Assembly: GCF_002443255.2 (NCBI RefSeq)
Contig: NW_019211458.1
Location: forward strand, 28,362,485-28,426,484
Length of the DNA: 64,000 nucleotides
Source: Varroa destructor
Lineage: Eukaryota; Arthropoda; Arachnida; Mesostigmata; Varroidae
Direction: 5' to 3'
The number at the start of each line of letters is the position of its first letter. The stretch's first letter is position 1. The notes beneath the pieces are model-generated. The model was not told the origin of the DNA. It saw only the letters and a program-made list of their open reading frames with translations, and did no database searches. Shown here piece after piece: positions 1 through 10,200 of the stretch. The translations under genes were made by a program, and so were the position numbers.

Positions 1-1
1 G

Positions 2-97
2 CGGAAATTCGCGAAGCGCTCTAAAATCGCAACCAACGAATATGAACAGACCGCGGAAACGGAAAAAGGCGGAAAACGCAAAAAAGGATTATTGTAA
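2..97 (+). CDS. C-terminal end of an unidentified gene (5' part outside the window)
   Basis: Frame 2 is open from the first base and reads 31 sense codons to a TAA at 95-97. The peptide begins RKFAKRSKIATNEYEQ and ends in a basic tail, GGKRKKGLL. The codon choice (CGC, GCG, ACC, GGC, mixed AAA/AAG) is richer in G+C at third positions than the AT-rich DNA that follows at once, which fits a true coding end. Lys/Arg-rich C-terminal tails of this kind are common in nucleolar and RNA-binding proteins, but that is only a general resemblance and I do not recognise the family. The exon start, and whether further introns exist, lie outside the window. A chance open frame of 31 codons is quite possible, so the call rests on composition and the abrupt change after the stop. 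Confidence 0.45.
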   Translation, partial: RKFAKRSKIATNEYEQTAETEKGGKRKKGLL

Positions 98-2266
98 CGC
101 TTAAATTTAAAGCGAATTACTCCAGCCCGATTCGAAACTATCAAAATGATATTTGGCCAAAATACGCTTTAGCTTTATGCAACTAAATGTAATCAGTTTA
201 TGTTATAAGTAACGATCAGGAACAATAGAGATAGGCATAGAAACATACGTAAACGCTCGTATAAATGTTACGTACAGATTTTCTTGCTTAATCTCCGGAG
301 TTGCCACTTGGCCTCTACGTAACAAAGGCTGTTGTTTTTTGCATCGCTAATTATAATAATATATGATATAATGAAATTATTGTGGATAGTTACGAGCCTT
401 GCACGAGTGTGCATTAGTGTGTAGAAGTACGTATAGGCTTACTCCCTTGGGGCCAAGCCAGTAGAAGAAACCAATGTGTAATAAGCATTGAGGGAAGACG
501 TTTTACCCGTAACAAATTCTCCGTAGTGCAGCGGCTTGCGGCGGGTCGGCGGCCAAGTAGACTGTGCTCAGAAATGGCAAAAGAACATTGCTAGGCAGTT
601 CGGACTTGTTCCTCAATATCTAAAAAAAATTTGTCAATGTGTCAACACGAATTATTTAATGAGATCAATTGATACTTTCAGCGCCGGTTGCGAAAATATA
701 TTTTAAAACTCACAGTTAGCGTGTGTGACTATTTTCAAGCATACTTTGACTACACATTCATTGACTTCTCTAAAAGAATCCATATACTTGATGAAAAGTT
801 ATTCTATTATCGGCACTCATTAACAAGTAGACATTAATGCTAATTTTTTTTCAATATAAAACTCTAACTGAACTAGGTAAATTAATAAACGTGCAAAAAA
901 TGTGACTTTTAAAAGATCAACGACAAAATAAAATATAAACTTGAAAGCCTTTGCGAAACTGGAGATAAGCGAAAAACTGGCAAGGGTGATCAAACCTGAT
1001 AGACTGATCAGGCAGCTGATGGAGAAGACCTCCGATTCAAATGGTCAACATCAATGAATATGTTACCCATACAATAGCGTACACTTACGTTCTGCAAAGT
1101 TGCCACCTGTTGTGAAATTCTCTCGCACGAAAAAAAAGCTTCATGTTGAACACCTGAAATATAGACAGAGGTAAAAATTACAAAAAAAAACAACTACATC
1201 GACCGTGCAATATATTGCCATGTTAATATGGCTATATGATTTGGCACACATATATCTCTCACAAAATAACCCGGTAATATAACTTCTAAGCGTCGTTTGT
1301 TTCTAAATACAGTTAAGGATGTTGAACATCGTAATGGACTCTAATAATATTCGAGTTCCTCCAACGTAAATTGACTTGGATTATTTGTTACTAAAGCTGT
1401 GCATTGTGGCTGTCGCATACATTTAAGTTAATCAACAATCTAACGAAATATTAACACAAACTGGCGACGAAAATAAAGACAGTGTGAAATGGAATGATTG
1501 ACAACTATTTAATTATGATTATTGGAAAGGGATATCTTTTTATGGAGTTTTGGACATCTATTTCTGTACTGTTCTAAACTATCTCCAATGTGGAGAAATA
1601 ATAGTAATGTGCTGCAGTAAAATACTATTATTTATTAAGAAATCTCTGAAATAGTTTCATTTCTCTTTAACTAGAGGTGCGACTATAGATACATAGTATT
1701 TATTAATTTAATTAACAAAATTAATCGTTAAACAAATCAAAACATAAATACTCACCAATACTTGCATTATATGGATCATCTGCAGGCAACCTCAAAGCGG
1801 AAGCGATGACTTTTTTTCGTTCTTTCATTGTTAACACAAAAATATAATTACCTGATAACCCGTGCTATAGTAAACACTTGTGTTCAGGTAAAGCTTGTTC
1901 AATCGGCCATATGCTATGCGTACAGTTTATTAAGTTAATATCTATATCGATCTATTGCCCGAAATTGCATTATATTTTTTTCAACAACGACCTGACAATT
2001 AATCACTTGTCAGACGAACAATTTTTGGCGTAACCGAAAAGAGAAAATTGTGAACACGCACCGGCTGATGGATCCGCACGTGGATCTTATTTACATGACA
2101 AAGTGAGGTGCAAAACGTTCATAAACATTATATTAATTTAATACAATATTGTCACTATTCTGCAAAGACTTTCTATGATGGGCAACAGAGTTGTAAACAT
2201 GTAAAAGTAACCTTATTCCTAAACACTGTTTAGGCGAAGTGCAAAAAACGTTTTTTTTTTTAATAG
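98..2266. other. AT-rich non-coding stretch after the 5'-edge gene
   Basis: I see no supportable gene here. If 2-97 is a coding end, the first part would be its 3' UTR. The first canonical AATAAA on the + strand lies at 884-889, with another AATAAA a few tens of bases further on, which would imply a 3' UTR of about 0.8 kb. The rest is AT-rich with frequent stops in all frames. Confidence 0.4.
884..889 (+). terminator. Possible polyadenylation signal AATAAA
   Basis: This is the first canonical AATAAA downstream of the TAA at 95-97. It is followed by a short GTG and A-rich stretch rather than a clear GU-rich element. AATAAA occurs often by chance in DNA this AT-rich, so the link to the upstream gene is an inference from position only. 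Confidence 0.2.
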
Positions 2267-2535
2267 TTAGACAAGTGGCTCCACACCTTCCAAACGTTCG
2301 GAATCTCCTGAAAACTGTGCGACTGTGTTGTGCGGGTTCCCCGATGGAAAGGGAACATCATGATCGAAGCCCATTTCGCAGAAACTGTGGAAGGATATAA
2401 CTTTGGAGTTTGGTACGGATGTCTGTTGATACAAAAATAGAGTGAAATAGTGTGATTTATCCTTCGCAATTATTTTCCACAATGTTCCCGGAGCTCCTTC
2501 CTTTTCAAGTTTTGTCGACTGTGCATACTTTTGTG

Positions 2536-2574
2536 CTGTGTTCATTACATATTCATACAACTGTGTTCATTACA
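2536..2574. repeat. 14-bp direct repeat, two copies
   Basis: CTGTGTTCATTACA occurs at 2536-2549 and again, unchanged, at 2561-2574, giving a 25-bp period. It may be a short tandem duplication. It overlaps the start of a 93-codon open frame on the - strand (2267-2545) that I do not regard as a gene. Confidence 0.7.
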
Positions 2575-4249
2575 CAATACGTTAAACAGTAGAACGGTTT
2601 TCAAGGTAACAGTTATCAACTGTTCTTCTTCATAATATTGGAGTATACTTTACTATTTACATACGTTTATAATACTGCTTATTTAAGAAACGAGATTTTT
2701 TAATTGGCAAGGTTTCTGAGTCATAGTACTACACCGTACATTATGATAACATATTAATTAAAAAAAATTGTGGAACGTAGCCAATACAGTTTAATTCGTC
2801 GTGACACTATTTATCTAGATACTGAGCTTGTTGCATCGTTGTTTTTCTATTAATTTAAAAATATTTTAGACACCTTTTTTGATTACGTTTTTTTAATTAT
2901 AACTTACAAATTGAACAAGCATTTCAGGTTATACAAGTGGAATATTCGTCGGCCTCTACCAATCTCATTTTCAAGCAATATGATTACTTAGGTTATTAAC
3001 TAAAAGATTTCCAACCACGACTAACTAAGCGTCATTTCATTCCTACTGTCGTTAAAATCACATACAATCAGCGCATTTTTAATGGCTCAAGAATCTACTC
3101 TCGCCATAGTTTGGTCTGTTGTTGATTCTATATAAAAATAAACATTTTTTTCAAAGACTGTAACTCGTGTTTGATTGTTGTTTTCTTAGAGCTATCCACT
3201 ATGATAATAATTCTGGGCCCAAGGACAGGGTTATAATTTGGACACGATTACTCATGATCAAAGTCAAGTATATTACTCAAATCAAGTCCTAATTGTATAT
3301 ATTAAACGATGCTCTTTATTCGGATAATTGAAGAGAACGTTAAGGATATGCCACAGAATTTGAGCAACAGATGTTGAACTGAATTAAATCGAATGTTTTA
3401 AGCTGCGTTCCTAAGACGTTCTCGCACGTGAGCGCCGAGTGTAGTTGTGATTCTGTGGCTAAAGGTGAGCGTTCAAATACACTAAAGTGTATAGATAAAT
3501 AAAGCAAATGTGCTTACCGTCACGATCACGTCACACATCAAGTAAACAAACTAGGTTTACCAAAACCCTGAAATCAACGTACAAGACCTAAATTGGAGAA
3601 CTAGATGACTATGACGTAAGAAATATTTTTTACTCGTGTTGATTACAAAACAAGCAAACACTAAATGCACGTATGGTACCTGGAACAGTGAACAATTCTT
3701 AATAAGACGCAGAGAACTCAGAGTTGTGGGACGAACACGAATGATCATACTGCCCAGAAGGGACATTGAAGTAGTGTTCCTTAGAGGAAAAACTGTGTGA
3801 GCGCTTCCAAATCCAATGGATAGGGACTTTCTTGATGTATTTCTTGAAGATAAGGCGACATCATAAAAGAGGGAGATCTTTCTTTCCTATATAGAGGAAT
3901 AACCTCAGCGTTGAGTACCGCAGGTTAACCTAAACAGCTAGGTTACTGGATACTGAAAAATCCTAAGTAATTGATTTGATTTGGGCCATACGATGCGTAC
4001 GTAGAGATACTGGGAAAATAAGAAGAAGTTTCAAAAATTCCCGTTAACGAACGTATCACTTTCTATATTTGTTTTTAGTTCAAGATACTTATGCATATAT
4101 ATGGTTAGAACTAATATGATTTTGTAATGTTTTTCTTAATGTTAAGAGTTACATTTATCCTAAGCCGTAAGTTCTTCTTGCGTACTTCCTTTTAGGCGTA
4201 CCGTCAATACTAACGAGACCAATATCGCGACCATGTTTCACTAAAATAC
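2575..4249. other. Non-coding stretch between the 5'-edge gene and WARS2
   Basis: I see nothing supportable in this stretch. It is AT-rich, stops are frequent in every frame, and no tRNA, repeat array or domain-like reading frame stands out. The two neighbouring genes converge here, the left one on + and WARS2 on -. Confidence 0.4.
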
Positions 4250-4255
4250 TTTATT
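4250..4255 (-). terminator. Distal polyadenylation signal of WARS2
   Basis: TTTATT on the + strand reads AATAAA on the - strand, about 235 bases past the WARS2 stop. It is an alternative to the nearer signal at 4340-4345. Confidence 0.3.
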
Positions 4256-4339
4256 AATACCGCTCACATGCAATATAACCTACATAACATTACAAAACAA
4301 ACATATATTATACTTTTTCAATTGAAAATCAACCATGTG

Positions 4340-4345
4340 TTTATT
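4340..4345 (-). terminator. Proximal polyadenylation signal of WARS2
   Basis: TTTATT on the + strand reads AATAAA on the - strand, about 145 bases past the WARS2 stop codon, a normal 3' UTR length. An ATTAAA variant also lies at 4430-4435 (-). Which one is used cannot be told from sequence. Confidence 0.45.
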
Positions 4346-4355
4346 CAAGTACCAC

Positions 4356-4373
4356 ATATATATATATATATAT
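4356..4373. repeat. (AT)9 microsatellite
   Basis: An uninterrupted AT dinucleotide run of 18 bases inside the presumed 3' UTR/downstream region of WARS2. Confidence 0.9.
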
Positions 4374-4490
4374 TTACAAATATTTATACATATCCCCATA
4401 CATGACACACTCGATTCGAGCAGGTAAGTTTTAATAACCATTAAGTAAAATAGATAACCATTAAGAAACAAATGGTTTGTTTGTAAAATA

Positions 4491-5507
4491 TCAGCTTGTA
4501 CTTCTCATCATTCCCATTGCAATACGAGCTTCCTCTAAAGTACTTTGGGCTTCTGGGCGCAAAGCCTCAGAGTTAGTCTTAAGAAGTTGCCAAAGATATG
4601 ATCGATTTTGTAGCAATTCGTTCATACGGGCTCGTATTGGAGTTAGACGTTCTATAACAGCTATGGCCACAGCTTCTTTATACTGGCCGGTGTCGATTCC
4701 CTTTGCTGAAGCAACGATTTCCGCCGTCGATTTGCCTGAACAGAGAGAATGAATTAAGACGAGGTTAGATACACCAGGTCGCGTTTCCGGCTCGAAGGTT
4801 ATCTCCGACTGGCAGTCTGTCATTGATTTTTTTATTTTAGAACGAATGTTGTCGGGTGACTCGTTTAAGTCAATCTTTCCTTTCGGATCCGCGCTCTTCG
4901 ACATTTTCTTATCAGGATACCGCAAATCTCGTAGACGAGAACTCTTGGTGTCGAGGATTGGTTTGCATTTAGGAAATATGTTTTTTCCAAAGCGTTTGTT
5001 GAACGTGTGGGCAATATCATTAATGAGATGTATGTGCGGCAGTTGATCTTGACCAACTGGTACATGGGTGCCTTTGTATAATAATACATCGGCCGATTGA
5101 AGTATTGGATAGAGATAGAGACCAAGGGGGGTTTCTCGCATTCCCTGTGATTTCTCTTTGAATTGTGGAAAATGGTACATTTTGTTCATTGTCGAAATGC
5201 AGTTGAACAGCCAGCAGAGCTGGCCGTGTTCGGGCACCATGCTTTGCAAGAATAATGTGTCGGATCGTACTCCACAAGCCAACAAAGAAGCCGTCGTAAC
5301 TTCTATTTTTTCTTGTAAAGCTTTCGGATCGTAATGAGGTACTGTAACCGAATGCAGATCCACAACTGAATAAAGACACTTTGTTTCTACTTCTTCTTGT
5401 AATGCCGTCCATTGAGTGATAGCACCAAAATAGTTTCCTAAATGAGGAACTCCAGTGGGCTGGATACCAGAGAACACTTTACGGCTGAACCGCGCAATCG
5501 TTGCCAT
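4491..5507 (-). CDS. WARS2: Mitochondrial tryptophanyl-tRNA synthetase, intronless
   Basis: This gene encodes a 338-residue class I aminoacyl-tRNA synthetase that attaches tryptophan to mitochondrial tRNA-Trp, using ATP, in the matrix. In order: a very short basic N-terminus (MATIARFSRKV); the class I nucleotide-binding start FSGIQPTG with the HIGH-like motif HLGN at residues 22-25; VDLHS near 49-53; the tryptophan-pocket/dimer region around LYPILQSADVLLYK and HVPVGQDQ (about 132-155); and an intact KMSKS loop at 201-205. The C-terminal anticodon-binding part contains RPGVSNL and the QYKEAVAIAVIERLTPIR helix. Length and motif order match bacterial-type and animal WARS2 (human about 360 residues); the cytosolic WARS is larger and different. 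The start is the first ATG: an in-frame TAG lies at 5547-5549, and between it and the ATG there is only a GTG (5529-5531). A TTTCAG just upstream could be the acceptor of a non-coding 5' exon. There is no frameshift or missing catalytic motif. The targeting peptide is unusually short, so another start after an upstream exon remains possible. Confidence 0.95.
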   Translation of the reverse strand: MATIARFSRKVFSGIQPTGVPHLGNYFGAITQWTALQEEVETKCLYSVVDLHSVTVPHYDPKALQEKIEVTTASLLACGVRSDTLFLQSMVPEHGQLCWLFNCISTMNKMYHFPQFKEKSQGMRETPLGLYLYPILQSADVLLYKGTHVPVGQDQLPHIHLINDIAHTFNKRFGKNIFPKCKPILDTKSSRLRDLRYPDKKMSKSADPKGKIDLNESPDNIRSKIKKSMTDCQSEITFEPETRPGVSNLVLIHSLCSGKSTAEIVASAKGIDTGQYKEAVAIAVIERLTPIRARMNELLQNRSYLWQLLKTNSEALRPEAQSTLEEARIAMGMMRSTS

Positions 5508-6002
5508 AATACTCACGGTAAAGCCACACACAAGCTGAAATGACGCCTAAACCGAGTGAAATACAAATTTGACCAAATGTATTTTTGTTTCACAGCATTA
5601 TGACTTGATTAAATTTACAAACAGGTATTGACAGGCACGTACTATATGATGAAGTACTTAATTTCGTTAAAAAATTTCTAGTGCATCTAATTTTTATGGA
5701 CACTTATAGTCAGTGCTCCTTATGAGAGACCGGGTAGTTTGATCAGCGGTGTTTCTAGGAAGATACCATGTGCTCTGTGCTTCGCATCCGTCGATTAAGA
5801 CGAGCGGAAAGGGTCGAATCGAGCGTTTTGGCGGCAGACCTCTCTGCAGGCTCCCGTAATGGTGAAAATGGTAAAAATTTTAGGCACATGGCAGCCGATT
5901 TGGTTTAGAATCGCGCGTAGATACATTCCGTTTTGTGCTGAGAGGAGCCAACGATGCGAAGCTATACTTAACGCTAGTAGCAGACGTGACACTCGAAACA
6001 TT
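5508..6002 (-). promoter_or_regulatory. Upstream region of WARS2, presumed 5' UTR and promoter
   Basis: This must hold the WARS2 start region if the gene is not spliced to a distant exon. I see no clear TATA box or other diagnostic element. A TTTCAG at about 5535-5540 on the - strand looks like a splice acceptor. A 68-codon ATG frame at 5795-6001 (-), with a hydrophobic start, lies further up on the same strand; it has no family match and is treated as background. Confidence 0.25.
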
Positions 6003-7190
6003 TATTTAGATTTATCTACGGCAGGATGAATGCGAAAGAAAATAATACAATTATGCTATGGACAGAAGAGTAGCGTGTCTAGATAAAATAGGGCAAAAAC
6101 ATTGCTTTTTTCTATCCCTTTTGTTAAAATTTATAATAAATTTCTGTTTTGGGTAAACATTGCGTCTCTTCTCTCAAATGTAGACGTATAATTAGCACAT
6201 ACATTGTTTTGGAGGACATCTGCCGATAACAGTCTGCCGCCGAGTAGCTGAGTGCATCAGTAAGCCATTAGCCATAATAATTAGTATCTATACTACGTAC
6301 GTGTGTGCGACCCTACTTTTCGTCATGGTTAGATGTGTGCGTTTTATAATCAATACCTGTCACTGACAGGAAATCTCTGCCCTTGTTCTTGAATCTATTA
6401 TAATTTTTTATAAAAAATGTATTCTTTCACAATGGTAGTTTATCGCATTTTTGTATCCGTATTTAATTTGGCTATTTGCGATTCGTCAACGCGGCGAACC
6501 TTTTGTGTGTTCCCGAGCTATCAAGACGTTAGGTTGATGTTTACAAACTTTCTAGCGGTTGTACCCGAACCAATATTAAATATAGCGTGCAATCCTCGAT
6601 CAATACAGAGTCGCGGTCCAATGCGACCTCCGTAGCTATGACCAACGATCGCCATCCGCGTGGACAGTACCAGCTCCAATGTTGTCGCTTAAAATGCAAA
6701 TACAATAGTTAGTAAATAAAGAGAAATTATTCGTCGATTGAGAACCTACCGATGATAGCAGATTGTCTTGTTTTCGATTTAAATTTTCCTGTGATAGCAA
6801 AAGAGGAAGGTCTGGACTCTTCGTTTTCGAAACAGTGTGTTGGTGGCATAGTTGCCTATTAGGCTTTCGGACAAGCGAAACAGCCGATCTGCACTGGGAA
6901 CCAGCGTTTGAAGCAAAGCCTAACGGCAGTGCTGGGGTTAAAATATAGAATAACTATTAAAATCTGATTCCATTGAGTTCAAGTCCTGTCAAGAACGAAC
7001 ATTTGCAGCTAAAATTTGAAGGCTATCAAACGGTTTTGCTTTTATGGAATAACAAGAGTTCTCTAATGAATTACCTGAATACTCATTTTAATGGGTGTTT
7101 TACATAGATACTTTTGCTTTTCTTTAAACTGTCTACATTTAAATTTTTTCCTTGTACTTTAGAACTGCAATAGAGCGCATTGATGTATCC
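6003..7190. other. Non-coding stretch
   Basis: Short open frames of up to about 72 codons occur, as expected by chance. I see no RNA gene or repeat worth naming until the palindrome at 7.2 kb. Confidence 0.4.
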
Positions 7191-7229
7191 TATCAGCAGG
7201 ACAGATGTACATCTGTCCTGTTATCAGCA
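7191..7229. repeat. 24-bp perfect palindrome flanked by 8-bp direct repeats
   Basis: CAGGACAGATGT at 7197-7208 is followed directly by its exact reverse complement, ending at 7220. TATCAGCA occurs at 7191-7198 and again at 7222-7229, so the palindrome sits between two copies of the same 8-mer, the first overlapping it by two bases. The form recalls a very small palindromic insertion with a target-site duplication, but could also be a duplicated half-site. Confidence 0.8.
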
Positions 7230-10200
7230 CATATAGATGTTGACAGGTCAATATAAGTCCAGCAATAACTCATTTGAGTGTTATTAAGGATGGTTCCCCT
7301 GCTTTTTGATCATAAAACCTTTAGCGATGGAGTTCGTTCAAAAGTAACGCTTTGACAGTCGTAACTGATAGCATACACAGAACTATGGTAATCGCTATAA
7401 TACCTTGAATAGAACATCCAAACGAGCAGGTTTTCGACTTCGAATAATTGAACCTAGTTCTAGGTAGATTCAATTCTGAAAACTTTTTGAACCTCCAGCT
7501 TCAAAATACTTACAAACGGACAGGAAAATGGCAATATAGTTGCTGACTACTATTCGCACCGAATTTCCGCAAAACTAGCGGTTAAGCAGTGCTTCTGCCT
7601 ATAGTGTCTCGTCGAATAGAAGCTGAGGTGCATTGGTTCTTCGCTGGCATTGTCTTCAATCATTGGAAAAAATCTTTGCGGTCTAGAAACGTCCTGCTGT
7701 CAAGTAATGAAAAATTATTTGAGACTGAGGCTATCTCCTCAGTTTCGACTTACTACTTACATACTGCTTGCTAATATGTATATATATTGAGGTGTAGCAA
7801 GTGGAGTAAAGGCAAATCTGAAAATGGTGGAAAGCTTACGGACTACTGTCAGCATACGAACAGTATGATAAGAAAAAGCCACGCTAGGCTTAGTTAACTT
7901 ATCAGACATTTAGTATGTATGCTGATTTACCAACCTGTGAACACAAATCTAAATGACTTACTGTTACTTTTTTTCTATGGTGATTAAACACTTCTAACGT
8001 TTAGAAATCTTGTGGCTCATTTTATGATTAATAAACTTTTTCTCTACACAGCCAACGACTCTCAATGAATGTTACAATATCTCACTTTAGCAAGAGACAT
8101 TTGAAAATAGGAACTTCGTCGCCCGATTCTGAAGCGGCAAAGCACCACAGACTTGAATAGTACAGGAAAGCTTCATAGTGTATTTAAACATAAGGTAGCT
8201 GTTTAAAGTCGACCGTGGGTTAGTGTCGTCGTGTCAGTCTTCTGATAGCTATGTGTGAAAAACATTTGCTTTTTTATGCTATCTCTGGAATCTGTTCATC
8301 ACCAGGTCACATGAGATACAGTCCTTGAGTAGGATTCGAAGTGCTTATTTATCACTGACGTTTTTCTGTCTAGAACGCCGACGACGCACGTTCTGCTGCA
8401 GGTGTACTTGATTGCAAACGATGCAGTCTACTTTAAGGCCGATTCATGCGGCTGGCCAAGTTTTCATTTAAGCGTTCGTGTCTCATTCGGTTCATTCAGC
8501 CTCTCTATGTTTTTACGTCCGGTAGGCATCGCCGTTGGCATTCTATCCATGGATGCAGCCAGTAAAGTTTCAACAAACTATATTCACACATTGAATCTAT
8601 CAGTTCGCTATTATGTACCTCAGTAACTTTATGTCTAGATATGCGTGTTCCCTCATGTACACTGTACGTACACAGATACACTAATATGCAATATACTCGG
8701 TTCGAGGAATAGAACGTGCGAAGTCACTTTTACAGATAGATTAAAACCGACTGAGACGACACAATAAATATAGTTATAGGCGCCTCCCCTCTATAGTTCA
8801 AAGTAACGAAGTAGAAACCATATCAGGCCGATGAAAGAAACGATAGACGGTGATGATACAGGTTTCTACTGCGAGTAAGGGAAATTTTCGACAGATCGTT
8901 CGCGTTAACTTAATATATTCAATATTTTGTAACTTACAAATAGACCATATTTTATCATTCCATACCTAAGATCACAACTGCAAGAAATAAACATTGTGAG
9001 GCTCAAGGTCCGTCGAACCCTCACTCTGTTGTGCCGACAAACAAGGCAGGCTCGCTTCTTTGTGCAGCTTCAATAGGAGCCATTTGCTCTTAAAGGTGGC
9101 ATAACCATTATGACGATCTCCAAAGATACCCCCGATGCCCTTGACAAAATCCCACACAAATGTCTGTCCCTCTAAAAATACAGGATGATCCGACTCCATA
9201 TATCAGTGTGTTTGCATTTCTAGTCAAGGTCTTGGCACTATCCGTTACTAACCACCCGCCGCTCCGTAATTATGATGCGGCCGTTCTACGTAACATTCAC
9301 GAGCGAAGTATTTCCCGTGAGAATAGACGACGTTTGTAGCAAGGTCGTGAGGCCTGTTATCAGAAGAGCTAAGCGTTGTGAGTTTAAAGGCAGTGTACAT
9401 TCCATTGTTCCTGAATGCTCTTTTCATGGTTGTTTCGCTTGTATCCAGTGAGTAATACTCCTTGTGGAGTTACAACTGTAATAACTTCTGAGCCTTAGCC
9501 AGGATTGCGGCGTATCGTAAAACAAGGGTACCCGACGCCTTTACTCGGGTGACCTTACTGGCGCTGTTCGTTTCAAATTTCCTAGAAATATTCTCGAATC
9601 TATTAAACATAACGAAGGCTTCAGCTCAACTTAGAGATACGTTCCGTCGCTTTTTCCAAGGAACTTAAGTGTATAATAAATAAAACTTAGTTTAAAAAAA
9701 AAGTTAAGTTCATTCTCTGGCACGAATATTTCCTGATTTAAGCTCCTCCCCAACTATGCACAGACCTTACGTATGAGAAAGTAGTACAACTGACTACACG
9801 AATATAGGAAAAATAAGTCAGCGAAATGCTGGAATGAAGGATATTAATGCGTATCCAGACCAAGCTAAGAGCACCACGATGTCATGCTTTGCTCATCAAG
9901 CATAATAATAATAATGAACGTACAAAGGGTTTATCAAGTTATATATTTTTGTAAGCGAAACGTTAACGGAAGCTTCTGTCATCGCTAAATAAGGTGCAGG
10001 TAATCTATTTCTTCCTAATTTTCCATAGGCGGAGGTCAAACATCGCTAAAAGGCTGACGCGTCATAAACCCATAATACGCAAGTTATACCAAGGCCAAGC
10101 TCTAAAAAGTAAACCGTTACAACGAGAATGCTATCTATAAAACAAGCAATAGGATAATTGTTCACTTGACTTCTGATTTCGAAAACGTCCAACTCTGGGC

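Noticed and set aside
2267..2545. 93-codon frame on - with protein-like composition
   Set aside because: About 20 open stretches of this size are expected by chance; no recognisable domain; its start overlaps a short tandem duplication.
4402..4428. ATG followed by a strong GTAAGT donor on +, a possible tiny first exon
   Set aside because: It lies in the presumed 3' UTR of WARS2 on the other strand, directly after an AT microsatellite, with no promoter signal.
5795..6001. 68-codon ATG frame on - with a hydrophobic start, about 290 bases upstream of WARS2
   Set aside because: Length is well within chance, no family match, and no clear signal-peptide cleavage site or splice partner.
8972..9199. 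75-codon ATG frame on -
   Set aside because: The composition looks plausible but there is no family and no supporting splice or promoter signal; the end runs into an acceptor-like pyrimidine tract.
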